A DNA stretch of 64,000 nucleotides from Floccularia luteovirens (taxonomy: Eukaryota; Basidiomycota; Agaricomycetes; Agaricales; Squamanitaceae). Each line of letters opens with the position of its first letter. Within the stretch, counting starts at the first letter, position 1. The translations under genes and the position numbers were made by a program. Of this stretch, positions 45,081 to 57,289 are shown piece by piece. The notes under the pieces are model-generated. The model was not told the DNA's origin. It saw nothing but the letters and a program-made list of their open reading frames with translations, and made no database searches. The stretch covers positions 186,001 to 250,000 of the forward strand of contig VSJF01000007.1 of assembly GCA_009739215.1 (NCBI GenBank). The letters run 5' to 3'.

Positions 45081-48000
45081 ATGTCTCCTTCCAAGGCAGA
45101 TCGCAGAATCGATGCTGTCCTGATTGGATCAAAGCAGATCCTGGATAGTTCCAAAGATTTACTGGGCTTATGCCCCATCCCAGGCCTCCCAGTTGCTGCC
45201 TCTGTGTTATCTAATCTTATTGATATGATACTAGTGAGTTTTCAGCGTTACACTATTGTGGTTGATGTGTTTATTGACCTGATCCAATAGCAAGTGAGAG
45301 GCAATGAAGAAACCCGAATGGATCTATCGAGGAAAATAACAGAACTCACGTCGATCTTGGAGAGGACAATGAAACAAGCTAGCCAAGTGCCCGAAGCAAA
45401 TGATGGAACACGACGCCGATTGGTGACTTCCCCTGAGCTAGAGAAGAGGATATCAACTCTAAAAAGGTTCGTTTCGATAACAATTAGCATTTGCTTTATT
45501 CAGTTCATCGGCGGATGCAGTGATCTGGAGGATCTAACCAGTGAAGCGGAAGAACTTCAAGCAGGATCCTTCCTTGGCTTTCTCCTAAGCAAAAGGAATG
45601 CAGGCATATTATCAAACATTAGGATTGGAATTGAAGATGCGACTAGAAGGTTCTCTGTATGCATACAATCACACTCATATGGCCTATTTTTAACGTTGCA
45701 TATGTTATATAGATTGAGGGCGAGATAACTATCGAACTTCTTGTCAATGGAATTGTAAACGCTCAAATCCATGATAGTAGGGCTATTTTTTTGTTTTACC
45801 GATGATAAATATTTTGCTCATTATACATACCCTGGCAGGTGACGAAAAGGCTTTGGAAAGACTCTCCCCCGTCAGCGCTGGATACACCTCAGGCTTGAAT
45901 CCAACAACATCAGGTACATTACCAGGCACCAGAATCGCATTGCTCGAAGACCTTACAGAATGGACCCTCCGATCAGGTTCTGACCAGGACAGCTCTTTCA
46001 TGTATGTCATTAGCGGTGGGGCCGGAACTGGCAAATCCACCATCGCATATGAAATGGCTCAGAGGTTGGAGAAGGCTGGTGCACTTGGCGCCTCATTCTT
46101 TTTTGTTAGTGGTGCAGAAAAGTTGAACACGACAACGCATGTCCTAAGGACGATCGCCTACCAACTGGCACGCAACCAGAACGACCTTTACCCTCATATA
46201 ACGGCGGCAGCTCGAGATTACACGGGGAGAGGGAAACAGGGTGAACAGCTCCAAGTAGATCTTGAAGATCTCATCGTTAAACCCTTGATGAATGTTAATT
46301 CGTCACATCGCCCGGTTGTCCTTGTTCTCGATGCCCTCGATGAGTGCACCAAAGCCGGCCAAAAGGAGATCGTTCGACTACTCTATCTGTTTATGCAACA
46401 GCTACCTAAAATCCCATTTCCTGTCCGCGTCCTTATCACTAGTCGTCCTAAGATGCACATCCAGGATGCTCTTAATGACGACAATATCCGCAAGGTGTCG
46501 AAGCCACTCAAGCTACACGAGATACAAAGAGTAATTGTCGATGCAGACATCAAGCTTTTCCTAGAAGCACGGTTGAGGGATTTGAGGTGTTACAAGGACG
46601 TGTGCAATGCACGACCCAGTGTTATTGAAGACCTCACGAAGCTTTCAGCCGGATTGTTCATTTATGCGGACACAGTTGTCAAATTTCTCGGTAACATGCC
46701 AGATCTTGCGGTCAACATCCTGGATGCTCTGTTATCTGGTAACGCTTCAAGTGCAGCATTCAGCCTGAAGAATCTCGATCGACTGTACATGACGGTATTA
46801 CAGAATGCACTCAATGACGACGACTTTAGTGTTCCGAACATGAAGAGATATATTCAAGCTGTGCTTGGCAGCCTCGCTTTGCTTCAGGATCGTGTATCCA
46901 TTCGCAACTTGGATAATTTGGTTGATGTTCCAGTGGAGTTTATTCGACATATACTGGGTCGCCTTGGTTCGGTGATCCTGAAGCCAGAAACGGACAGCGT
47001 TGAGATACAGATATTGCACGCAAGCTTTCCTCAATTCCTCATTGATATCGAGCGTTGTACTGATCCAAGGTTCCACATTAATCCCCTTATACACCACCGC
47101 CACCTCGCCTTGACCTGTCTGCAAGTGATGACAGCAAAATACCCTCTCAAAACAAATATTTGCGAGCTTGAAGATCCTACGAGGATGAAATCGGAAACTC
47201 CTGGTCTGCATGACGTCAGCCGATGGGTTGCCCCAAGCCTACAATATTCATGCACCCACTGGGCCACGCACCTATCACAATGCAATGGTCGAGATCGGGA
47301 TCTTTTGGATGCAGTGACAGAATTCGTGAGAACGAAGTTACTGGTATGGGTAGAGGTGTTAAGTTACATAGGCCGACTTGAAGTCGCTGTCCCAGCATTG
47401 CTCGCGGCACTGTCGTGGTCTGAGGTATGCATTTATTATTGATTGATAGGTGCAGGAGGAACTGAAATATTCATACAGGAGAACATGCAGGACGAGGGTA
47501 AATCTGAAGTGGTTCAATTGATCGATGACACACACCGCATGATTCTGCAATGTTACATACCCATCAATGAGTGTTCGGAACATATCTATATATCGGCATC
47601 TCTACTGGCACCATCATGTTTCTCCATACCCCGGTACAACAACTCCAAGTCCAACCATCCCACCATAACGATGATAACACCCCGAGATCCAGCATGGAGT
47701 GCTTGCCTTCACACAATTCCAGTGGATTCATATTACTGTCATGCAATGTTTTCCCCCAGTGGGGACTTAATTGCCTCCGGGTTACGGGGAGGGCAGGTGG
47801 GTATATGGGATGCCACCATCGGATTATCAATGAGGACGTTAGTTGGCCATACCGATTGTGTCGTAAGTGTGGCTTGGTCACCTGACGAGCGATCGCTTGC
47901 TTCTGGTTCTGCCGATGGGACAATTCGTGTCTGGAATGCCACGTCAGGTGCGCAGGTACATGTTCAGGACGTGGGAAGTAGCAAATGTGAAGTGTATGCT

Positions 48001-49329
48001 ATATCATGGAGTCAAGACGGAAGGCAGCTCGTTACTGCTGCTAGGCCGGGTGGGGTACATGTTTGGGACATTGTGGTTGGCAAAGAGTTGAAAAGGAGGA
48101 TATCAATTCCAGTAATCAAGGAGGTGGAGGCCATATCAAAAGATGCTAGACGTGCGATAGACCATTTCAAAACAAAACTTCGATTTTGGGACATTGAATG
48201 CGACAACGGCCGGATTCTAAAGGAGTTGCCTGTCAAATTTGTCGTACGTACAGCCTTGTTTCTGCGCAACACACAAGTTATCTTTTGTGGTAACAACATC
48301 AAGACGATATATGTGTGGGACTTGGATTCGGGCCAGTGCACTCCAAAAGTCGAACTGCAATCTACAACCACTCAGGGGGGTTTCATTTATGGCATCGCTC
48401 TATCTCAGAACCAAAATACTCTTGCCTTGTCATTTGAAGATCGAATCTACTTGTTCAACACGAAATCCTGGGATTCGCTTGGTTCCTTTCAAGGCTCCTT
48501 TGATCTCGCTGCATCATTCTCTCCTGATAATCGTCGCCTCCTGACTTCAGATGCCACCATTGATATGTGGGACTTGACTCCCGTGCTTGCACCAAAATCA
48601 TCAATCACCCCGCCCAGTCTAATACGCGACTCAACATTGACTTTCATAACTATCTCCTTGGATGGTGAACGTGTAGCAGTAGTATCTCGCGAGACTGTCA
48701 ATATCTGGTCTCTCAAATCTTCTTCGCTATTTTGCACTATTGAAGGATATTTCGCTGGTGGTGCTTCGTTCTCCCCTGACTCACAGAAGATTGTAGTTAG
48801 TGAATTTAGCAAAATCTGCATATGGGACATCACGACAACTCGACCTACTTTGGTGCAGAGTATCCCCACTAGAAACATCGACGGGGATAATATAACATGG
48901 TCCCCTAACGGACATTGGATTGCTGGTGCGACTTATGGCCCTGATAATGTCACTCGAGGGCTGGGCGTATTCGATGCGGTGACGGGTGAACTTGTGAAAT
49001 ATTTGACGCCTAGCGATCGGGGGGAGCTTTGGGATGTGGAGTTCTCGCACGACAACACCATGTTATATGCACGATGTGGTATGGATGAACTAATTTTCAA
49101 ATGGAAGGAAGGGGATCAAGTCAACCTCGAGCAGCACAGGTGGGAAACAGAGCTAAGGCAGCGGGATATGTTCCACAAAGATGCATGGATTGTACGCGAG
49201 CGCGATGGGAAGAGGTTATGTTGGGTACAGCAGCCATATCAAGTACGCGTTGCGCGGTGGGGAAATTACTATGCTGTGGGTCAAGAATCAGGCCAGTTCT
49301 TTATTTTGCACATTGAGGACAGCCCGTAG
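45081..49329 (+). CDS. NACHT-WD40 STAND protein (NLR-like), paralogue B
   Basis: Exons 45081-45233, 45291-45656, 45713-45776, 45839-47424, 47491-49329 give about 1335 aa with the same intron positions as paralogue A. Order: N-terminal helical domain (MSPSKADRRIDAVLIGSKQI), NACHT with GGAGTGKST and LVLDALDEC, helical spacer, and a WD40 propeller region of about 610 aa (e.g. LASGSADGTIRVWNAT). The NACHT region is very close to A, and the WD40 part also, but with scattered differences on blade surfaces. Full length with all motifs intact, so probably active. The expected role is ligand-triggered oligomerisation in fungal immunity or incompatibility, inferred from family only. A 54-nt in-frame GT-AG stretch (45464-45517) could be an extra intron. 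Lies downstream of an ORC1 relic. Confidence 0.9.
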
Positions 49330-50107
49330 ATGCGCCATAGACCATTGTAATCTTCAATCGTTCATGGTATAACATTATAATGTTTCATCAAACGAGGCAC
49401 ACGTTGCGTTGGCCCATGACAAGAAGGGAAAAGTTCATTCTTTCATTGAATCAGGGATCGTGCGTGAAGGTCTGTGGTACAAAGGCGAAATTTTGACAGT
49501 ATACGGAAACAACATGCATATGGGTGAGGTTTCTGTTTGGTCTTGTTGAAATCAAATGTCGTTCCATATATTCTCGGTCTTTTCAGGCAAACAACTCAAT
49601 ACGTACAGGCAATTTTCAGTCTACTAATTTAGCAGCTAGTCGATGCTCGGCTGAGGCTGCAACCGAATCACTTGGAAATGCATTATTGATATATCTTCCG
49701 GTGAGCTCTGTGACCCATATCTAACGCATATTCTCATTGATTCGGCTATTGGGAGGCTACAGGTTCTATCCTCTCATTCTCTCATCATGGTTCAGAGATA
49801 TGAGTAATCTTTTGGGCACACATGTCATATGGGTCTACTACTCTATCTACAAGGTATAACGATGTACTTCATAGTACAAACCATTCAAACCCTATCTCTG
49901 GTTCTGTCCCTGCCATATCAGCAAGAAATGATTGAATTAATCCTCAAAGGTCCTGGTTCATGTGACGCTGTTATTTGCCAAATGCCTTAATACCTGGGCA
50001 GTGCTGTACTGAAAAAGCAGGACACACGACGTAGCTTAATCGTGACATTGGCTGGCTGTCATGTCACTTTGTACAAACTAGAACCAACAAATCCCCGCCC
50101 GGAGGGA
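49330..50107. other. 3' flank of NLR B and start of duplicated unit
   Basis: From about 49650 it aligns with 41320-41790 (CATTATTGATATATCTTCC, CTACTCTATCTA), i.e. the upstream part of the unknown-gene unit. No ORF recognised. Confidence 0.6.
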
Positions 50108-50114
50108 TATAAAA
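50108..50114 (+). promoter_or_regulatory. TATA box of unknown-gene copy 2
   Basis: TATAAAA 103 bp before the ATG, same setting as at 41789. Confidence 0.7.
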
Positions 50115-50216
50115 TCCAGAAGTCCAGCGATCCTTCTCACTTCCCACCTTGCATTGACACCATAAATCATCACACCAATCAGCACCCAACCCAAATCTCT
50201 CAATCAATCAATCAGA

Positions 50217-51231
50217 ATGATTACCATTGCCCCAAGAGTTTTAACCAGGCGTTTACGCCCACTGGTCAATACATCTCGGAAGGTCACTCATTTTGTTGCA
50301 AACAAATGCTTCAACATCGTCAAACCCGCCATCGACCGTTACGTCGTCCCCGCCACAGGTCTGGCCACCATTGCAGTTCGCCAAATGCACGCCATGTCCG
50401 ATGATGACCTTCTACGTATGTACGCCGTTTTGCATAAGCACGCCCGTAGGAACACCGCGTTCGCATTCAATATTCGACCTCGAAATGGCTCGGCGGCGAC
50501 TCAGTGGCCATTATCATCGATTCCTGGCCTGAACACATTAAGCGATCTTCTCGAAGGTGCACAAAGTAAAGTTGCGAGTATCCTATCCGATCTTATTTAC
50601 TCTGGGATTTTTGCAACACGGTACCTCGCCTCTGCTATGTTGCCTATCGTCTGCGAGGTTCTCCTCTTTACAGTTGAGCGTGTGGCCGTTCCAATGATTC
50701 TAAAATCTCTCGATTTCATCGATGCTTTTCTTGATTGGTTCCCATTGAACCAAGAATGTCAACCAGCCAGTGATTTGAAATCTATGAGCAACACGTTGGG
50801 TGTAACGGAGGATATTAAGGTATGTCATCTTACCATTATAAAATCACCCTTCTAAAGAGTGTATATCAGTTTGCCAATGTAACCGATAACCCTAATAACA
50901 CTGCACCAAATAGCCAAGAAGATGGTAATACCAGCAATGTCAGTGAACTCACTGTAGTCGATGCTAGCATTGAAGAATGCTCAGTGAGTACATTCTCTCC
51001 GTCGATGATGATGATGATGATGATTCTGAACTGTTCGCATAGAACACTTCTTCAGAAACTATTGTAAGCGAAGAGATTATCAATAAAGTTTTACCTGGAG
51101 CAGAGGTCGCAGTGGACATTAAGCATGAAACCCTCAAATTAGAGGACACGGACAAGTCCCTGGGGTATACTATAGACGCTACATCAGTGCCAAAAGCTCT
51201 TCAACCAACTGCTTCCGTATCTTCCTTCTAG
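50217..51231 (+). CDS. unknown protein, copy 2, truncated by nonsense change
   Basis: Exons 50217-50819, 50870-50983 and 51040-51231 parallel copy 1. The first 201 residues are nearly identical. Exon 2 has an extra few residues (NVTDNPNN). In exon 3 a TAG at 51229 replaces the TGG of copy 1, so the protein ends at about 302 aa and lacks the Pro-rich and arginine-rich tail, although the downstream coding sequence is still present and open to 51357. A GAT repeat in intron 2 is longer than in copy 1. Either a decaying duplicate or a variant lacking the basic tail. Confidence 0.7.
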
Positions 51232-51357
51232 TCACCACCCTCCCCTCCCAAGCCACTTGCTATCGTGGCACCCAAACCTCGTCGTCGACGTGGAGGCCGT
51301 CGCAACCATAAGAAAGCGGTTCCTCCTACATCGAGTTCGGAGAACTCTTCCGCTTAA

Positions 51358-52309
51358 CAATTCGACCTGCACATTGTTCTGCAATTAACACTTGTTGCGA
51401 CTTCCAACCCCATGATTGTTGCTAGTTGGCCTGCCGTACTCTTGAAGACGAAGACACCGACGAAGTTTCATCTGGATTATAAAATCTCGAATTCGCTCGG
51501 ATGAGAAAGACAAAAGCCCTGGAGCCACGGGGTATATTCTGAGTAGAGCTTGTGCAATAGTGCCTGGCACAGTCCACTAGAATATTCCTATGAGTGTTGC
51601 CTGGTGGTATCATCTCAACTGAGTGCTTTTCGACTGCACCTTTGGATGTTATCATTTTTAAGGTATCACTCTGGCTCCTCTTTTCGGCTTCTGTCTGCCT
51701 TTCTCCTCCTTGTAGCGCCGCCAAACCCCACAATATTCACCATTTCGTAAAAAATCCGGAGGCCATCTTCCTTGATCGACTCGTCCCTGTGTCCGGTTTT
51801 TCAATTAAGCAACATTATGTCTGCTGAATGTGGCACTCAATCGTTTAATTGTTCCTCTCATCACAAGTACATCTAACCTCTATTTTGACCACATGACTGT
51901 AGCAGAGTTTCGACGTAGAGATGGGTTGCGTCTCATATTATTACTATTTATTCCAATATCACATACATTGTATTTATATCAGATTACAAAGTGCGTTGTC
52001 TCCAGTTGGTTACAGCCAAAAAACTCATTCCGCTACCCCATGTTTGAAGTACTTGGAGATGCTCACTACAATCCATTACTCAGATCCGAGAATTTCCAAA
52101 CCTTATCATACAGCGAAGTCGAATAACGAAATATCACTCTGAATATGGCCTAAGCATCATATTGCCCGCACTTCTTTTTTAATGGAGCATCAATTGACAC
52201 TATCCAATCATAGCTCTCTTTCAATACTGAGATAAGGATGGTAGATAACAAGATATCCTACCAACGCCCATACTTTGAGTATTATCTCAGCTGAAGAAGA
52301 GCATTGAAA
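51358..52309. other. 3' flank of copy 2 and junction to GMC unit
   Basis: Matches 43019-43640 up to about 52030. From about 52200 it matches 57190 onward (ACAAGATATCCTACCAACGC). No gene. Confidence 0.6.
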
Positions 52310-52512
52310 TGTCCTAATGCCTCCGACACTGTCCGGAACCTGAAACTTGCTGGTAGGTTTCGGACTGGTCCCGTCATCAACACTTCTCATAAATATAAAC
52401 TGTAGGCTTGCTCCTGGAAATGTTGGTGCTGATACGTACCTACAATACTGCCCTGGCAATTTGGGAGGAGGCTGTTTTCATTATTGCCAAGGATCTGGGG
52501 TTTTTTGTGCGT
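52310..52512 (+). pseudogene. GMC oxidase C-terminal relic 1
   Basis: Remnant of the last GMC exons: CGGAACCTGAAACTTGCTG with a splice donor (GTAGGT), an acceptor (TGTAG), then GGAAATGTTGGTGCTGATAC corresponding to NVGADTY and NTALAI. Upstream exons are absent and a frame change is present. Confidence 0.75.
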
Positions 52513-53023
52513 AGATCCCTAAGTATGCCTCTCCCATTCACTAAAATTTGCACAGCCTGAATAGATTTGTTGTTGCTTTATTACGTATGCCCGAATGTAA
52601 GCCTTTATAAGCTTGTGTGAACTGTTTCATAAGTTAGCAGATGACAAACGTGATCAGAAGCACAAATTATGAAATCTGATAGCTGCAAACTCTGGTATCA
52701 TATCTTAGCTGTCCCCTGGATGGCTCTCAGGTTTGCTCAATACATTGCCTGCCCTGCAAGGCGCATGTGGGCCGGGTCTTGGGCTTGAGCTTGGGCTTGG
52801 GTCATGGGGGATGTCGCTTTGAACAATCCCTGTGGTAACACTGCCTGGATTAAGGTATCCAATGGTTTATATATTCATGCGGGTCTGCTCACTATTGTAA
52901 ACCAATGAGGATAGGGATCAGGAGATCTCATTAGTAAGATCAGTCATTTAAATGCTATTAAGGCGGTTATTCGCCCTACAATCTGATCACTTCTTGTCGC
53001 CGACAGCAAGTTTCATCGATTAA
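52513..53023 (+). promoter_or_regulatory. upstream region of GMC oxidase 1
   Basis: Closely matches 57500-58070 before GMC oxidase 2. A TATATATTC-like box lies near 52868. No ORF. Confidence 0.5.
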
Positions 53024-55738
53024 ATGACTTCTCCACAAAATAATCTCTCTGGCGGTGGAACTTACGATGTCATATTTGCTGGAGGTCAGAACTTTAACGG
53101 TATTGGTGTTGTGCTTAATGTTAACATTACCTGTCAGGCGGAGCAGCGGCCTGTGTTGCAGCTGGTCGTCTCTCGATGGCAGATCCATCACTCAAAATTC
53201 TTGTGAGCATAACGATATGTAAACAATCGATCAGACTTAGCCCTAATTGACACAGGTGCTGGAAGCTGGCCCCCATACCCGAGAAATAGAGAATCATATC
53301 CAGCCAGGTCGCTTCCTGAGGAACTTATTGGTGCCCATAGATACATTTAACTTCCATTTCAGCAAGCCTAGTGAGGCTCTTGCAGGACGCTCTGCACTTG
53401 TCCCGACTGGTCGTTGCCTGGGAGGGGGCTCAAGCATCAACTGTTCGTGTCTTTCAGGAGCCTCATTGCTTTGGGAGCTGATGGCATCTTTCAGTTTTGA
53501 TGTATACCCGCGCTTCGGCCTCGGATTATGATGATTGGGACAATAAGTTTGGAAATAGTGGATGGGGTTCCAAACACTTGATCCCTTTGTTGAAAAAAGT
53601 ATGTATACCTAACATATTCTACGGAGGCAGGCTCAGCAATGCACCTCCTAGGCGGAAACATTTCAAGCGAAAACTGAGAACAATACTCATGGAACATCTG
53701 GTCCCATAAAGATTTCCTATGCTCGAGACCATATCAACATAGCGGAAAATCTTCTCGAAGTCGCTAAATCGTATGACAAAGATCGCAGACTTATCGAGGA
53801 TGCGAATGACTTCACCTCAGTCAATGGATATTCGGTAGGTTATCGCCTCTTTTTGGCTGTTGGCTTACATATGTAAACGTAAAATACAGAAATGGGCAAG
53901 GTACATGATATACCACCTAGATATAACAATTAATATTACTCACATTCATGTGTTGCTAGATATATCGACGCTGAAACTGGACGACGCTCAGATGCAGCTC
54001 ACCATTACATCTACAACCAAGAAAAGAACGCAAACTTGACTGTTTTAGCTCATCAATGCGTTGTGCGCATTATCTTCGAGTAACTTGACTATCACTTTTC
54101 CATTACGTGTTCTCACAAATATCTACAGGGGCACTCGTGCGGTTGGGGTGGAATATGTCGACGATGTGCTTGGGCGTAGCAAAGGAAACCCGAAACCTGT
54201 CGTTGCATTTGCTTCTCGTTTAATTGTAGTCTCTGGTGGCGCTTTGGGATCGCCTGGCATTCTGGAAAGGTCCGGAATCGGATCTGCTGAAATTCTGAAA
54301 AAGAATGATATCCAACAGATTGTTGACCTTCCTGGAGTTGGCGAACATTATATGGGTAATTAGAAGTTTTCTTTTCCTGCATATATTCTCAACCGTATTC
54401 GTATACTGTAGATCATAATGTTGTTTTCCCACCATATTATGCAAGTGAAGATGCGGACTCGTTGGATTCTCTTTTTAGAGGCACCGTGGATGAGATTCAA
54501 CGTTAGTAAATCCGTGTATCTTAGGCCCGATTCACTAACATTACTTATTCCTACAGCATTCGTTACCCAATGGCTCGAGCATGGACTCGGACGGGGATTC
54601 ATGTCTCACAAGTGAGTTGATTCCTTACCTGACAATTTTCACACCAATATCGTCTTCCTAGTTCAATTGACTGTGGAATCAAGCTGCGTCCAACTCAGGA
54701 AGAGCTCTCAAGATTTGAACACCCCTTGATACAAAGGTGGAACCAATACTTCGCTAACGAAGCCGATAAGAGTTTAGTAGTAATTGCTTTACTCGCTGCG
54801 TAAGTCAGTCCGCTTACGAAGTCAATAACACCAAATTTATCTGGACGACTCAGTTATGTTACCAAACATCCTGATATCGTAAAAGGAAGGAAATGTTATA
54901 GTTTAGCGTACTTCCTGGTGAGTAATTGTAATTTACACCTGGAATAGAATTCATTACGTGCTCAATATTCAATAGTCATACCCAATATCCACAGGACGGG
55001 CGCATATAACCTCGGGTCTCGACCCTTATGCAGCTCTAGACTTTGAGACTGGATTTTTGGATGTGTAAGAGGACATAATTCAATTTCCTCAACAATCAGC
55101 GGTTGATGTGGAGGTTTTTGAAATAGTTTTGCCGACGTCCTTGCATTAAGATGGGCATACAAGAAAGCGCGCGAACTTGGGCGACGCTCAAAGTACTACC
55201 GTGGGGAAGTCCTAGAGGATCATCCGAATTTTGCGAAAGACAGTACTGCTGCTGCTAGTGCCACAGGTCAACCAGTTGCCATCGATGCTCCGGACATTGT
55301 ATACTCCTCTGAAGATGATGCAGCCATCGATGAATTCCATAGGCAGAATAGTAAGTATATTCAATTGCCAATTCTTGAGCTACTACTAATTTTGATCTTA
55401 TAGTTGAAACAACATGGCACTCTGTGAGTTTTCTGTTATTTCAATATGTTTTTGTTACCGAAGGGATCTAGATGGGAACATGCGCAATGAAACCGCGCGC
55501 ACAAGGTGGCGTTGTCGATGAAAGGTTGAATGTTTATGGTGTTCAGAATCTGAAAGTTGCGGGTAAGATTTGATATTTAGGGCCACTTTTGAATCCCTCA
55601 CCCAACCATATCTCAGATTGCAGTATTGCTCCCGAAAATGTCGGCGCAAATACGTACAATACTGCTATAGCGATTGGGGAGAAGGCTGCAGTCATCATTG
55701 CTGAGGACTTGGGCATAAAGGGAGTTACAGCCGCATAG
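53024..55738 (+). CDS. GMC-family alcohol oxidase (AOX-like), copy 1
   Basis: Seventeen small exons (first 53024-53084, 53138-53202, 53256-53442; last 55472-55562, 55617-55738) join in frame to 616 aa, near the AOX size. The Rossmann FAD motif reads FAGGGAAACVAAGRL. GMC signature 1 is GRCLGGGSSIN and signature 2 is GALGSPGILERSG. The C-terminal catalytic region has TWHSMGTCAMKPRAQGGVVD, NVYGVQNLKVAD and NVGANTYNTAIAIGEKAA. These fit fungal short-chain alcohol (methanol) oxidases, FAD enzymes that make aldehyde and H2O2, used in wood or litter decay. Substrate is inferred. There is no obvious signal peptide, as in AOX. One exon (53890-53900) is only 11 nt. Confidence 0.9.
53890..53900 (+). other. 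11-nt microexon of GMC oxidase 1
   Basis: AAATGGGCAAG between ACAG and GTACAT encodes KWA plus two bases of Arg, giving the conserved KWxxYI segment. The same microexon is in copy 2 at 58936-58946. Confidence 0.75.
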
Positions 55739-55929
55739 AAATTGATAATTGAAGCTAAATTTCCATGATGTATAACCAAAGTTCGATAGTTGTGAAGGGT
55801 TGAATAGGTTCAAATGTTGTAATATATTTCATGCGTACATCCACAGGCTTGAGTTATCAGCTCATATTGAAGAATACATTACTAGCTTATAACTATGATC
55901 AGTGTCATCATACTCCCGAGTTTATGAAG
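55739..55929. other. 3' flank of GMC oxidase 1
   Basis: No features. Similar to 60772-60960 after copy 2. Confidence 0.5.
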
Positions 55930-56160
55930 ACTTCCTAAAAAAATTGTAGACCGAAAGTACCCGTGTATGACCACCACGAATGATTATACTTACAGTACTT
56001 GAGCTTGTGTTGGACTGGTTGATAGCGTGGCCATCCAACAAACACACCTCCGAAGATAAAGCATATTGCAAATAAGTCAAAGAAAAGGCAAACCTTTCGC
56101 TTCGACAAACAGAGATATCGCAAGGCAAAAAAGAATTCTGAAAAAACACGGTGGTAGAAA
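55930..56160 (-). pseudogene. possible relic of VTC1-like 3' exons
   Basis: On the minus strand CTTTTCTTTGACTTATTTGC and ATCTTCGGAGGTGTG can be aligned with the last membrane exon of the VTC1-like gene at 62147-62218 and its intron. A short hydrophobic frame (FDLFAICFIFGGVFVGW) remains. Moderate similarity only. Confidence 0.4.
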
Positions 56161-56514
56161 ACGACGATAATTGCACCTCAGGGAAAAAAAAGCAATAATC
56201 GATGCGTCAAGAATAGTAAAACCCCTTCCACCTAATATAGACCTCTTAACACTAGAAGATGCGAGAGATATATACTAATTTAGACTAGTGCACTAGCATC
56301 TCCTAAAACACTACAGCATGAAAGATAAGGGTGACCAGCCGTACATCAAGGTCGTATTCATGGTTGCCACAGTGTTATCGGGCTCCATTGGCGAAAGTTG
56401 GTTACTTCAAAGTTGGGAACTGACTTTCCATGCTAAGTCTTCAACAAATGACTTGGGTGTCCAGGATGTGAGCTATGTACGGTAAGGTCTTGGCATAGAT
56501 TACATAATTTGTCA
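56161..56514. other. duplicated non-coding unit
   Basis: Aligns with 40730-41100 (GGTCGTATTCATG, TTGGGAACTGA). No gene. Confidence 0.6.
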
Positions 56515-56710
56515 CAACGTGACTCGTCGCGTTTGGCTTGTCGTCGTTGTGAGTTACTGTAGACCCCTTCTCGTCATCTAAACGCTGTTAATATCTTGCT
56601 ACACTCCGGTACGAACTTTTGTATCAGTTGTACTTGGGTAGGTGACTCAAATATCAAGGTCAATTTCCAGATGCATAGAACAGGATGATGACGAAACGCA
56701 AGTTTAGCTC
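56515..56710 (+). pseudogene. relic of ORC1 promoter and exon 1
   Basis: CGCGTTTGGCTTGTCGTCG, AGACCCCTTCTCG and CAGGATGATGACGAAACGC follow ORC1 2130-2370 with the same internal changes (GGTGACTCAAATATCAAGG) as the relic at 41101. Confidence 0.82.
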
Positions 56711-57059
56711 AGGCTGCAGACCAAATCATTTCTCTCGTTTGGAATTGCATTATTGAAATATCTTCCAGTGAGCTCCTCGCCCCATATCTGATGACCGTTC
56801 TCATTGATACGGTTATAGGGAGACTAAAAAAGTTCTGTTATCCCGTTCTCTCACCATGGTTCACCAATACGATTATATATGTAGTCTTTTGGACACATGT
56901 GTCCAACATGTGTCGTATAGGTCTGCTACTCTATCTATAAGGTATAATGATATACTTCGGAATTCAAAACCATTCAAACCATATTTCTAGCCTTGCGCCC
57001 CGTCATCTCGGCAAGAAATGATTGGGAAAGTTCTTATACAAGTGACACTTTATTTGCCA

Positions 57060-57189
57060 AATACCTTATAACCTTGGGAAATGCTGTACTGAAAAAGCGC
57101 GACACGCGACGTAGCTCAATCGTGACATTGGCTGGCTGTCATGTCACTTTGTACAAACTAGAACCAACAAATCCCCGCCCAGAGGGATA
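57060..57189 (+). pseudogene. orphan promoter of the unknown gene (third copy)
   Basis: GACATTGGCTGGCTGTCATG and AACCAACAAATCCCCGCCC match the promoters at 41710 and 50033. The match ends inside the TATA box (GGATAT), where sequence homologous to 52204 begins. The gene body is missing. Confidence 0.8.
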
Positions 57190-57289
57190 TCCAATCATAT
57201 CTTTCTTTCAATACTGGGAAAATGGTGGTGGATAACAAGATATCCTACCAACGCCCATACTTTGAGTATTATCTCAGCTGAAGAAGAGC

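Noticed and set aside
47425..47490. Frameshift between NACHT and WD40 parts in both NLRs
   Set aside because: A 66-nt intron in B (64 nt in A) ending at ATGCAG joins the two frames exactly. Nearer acceptors do not fit the phase.
55065..55140. Premature stops in GMC oxidase 1 (TAA after GFLDV, TGA before the ADVLALRW segment)
   Set aside because: A phase-2 intron (55065-55126, GTAAGA to AATAG) removes both and restores frame. Copy 2 has the same intron.
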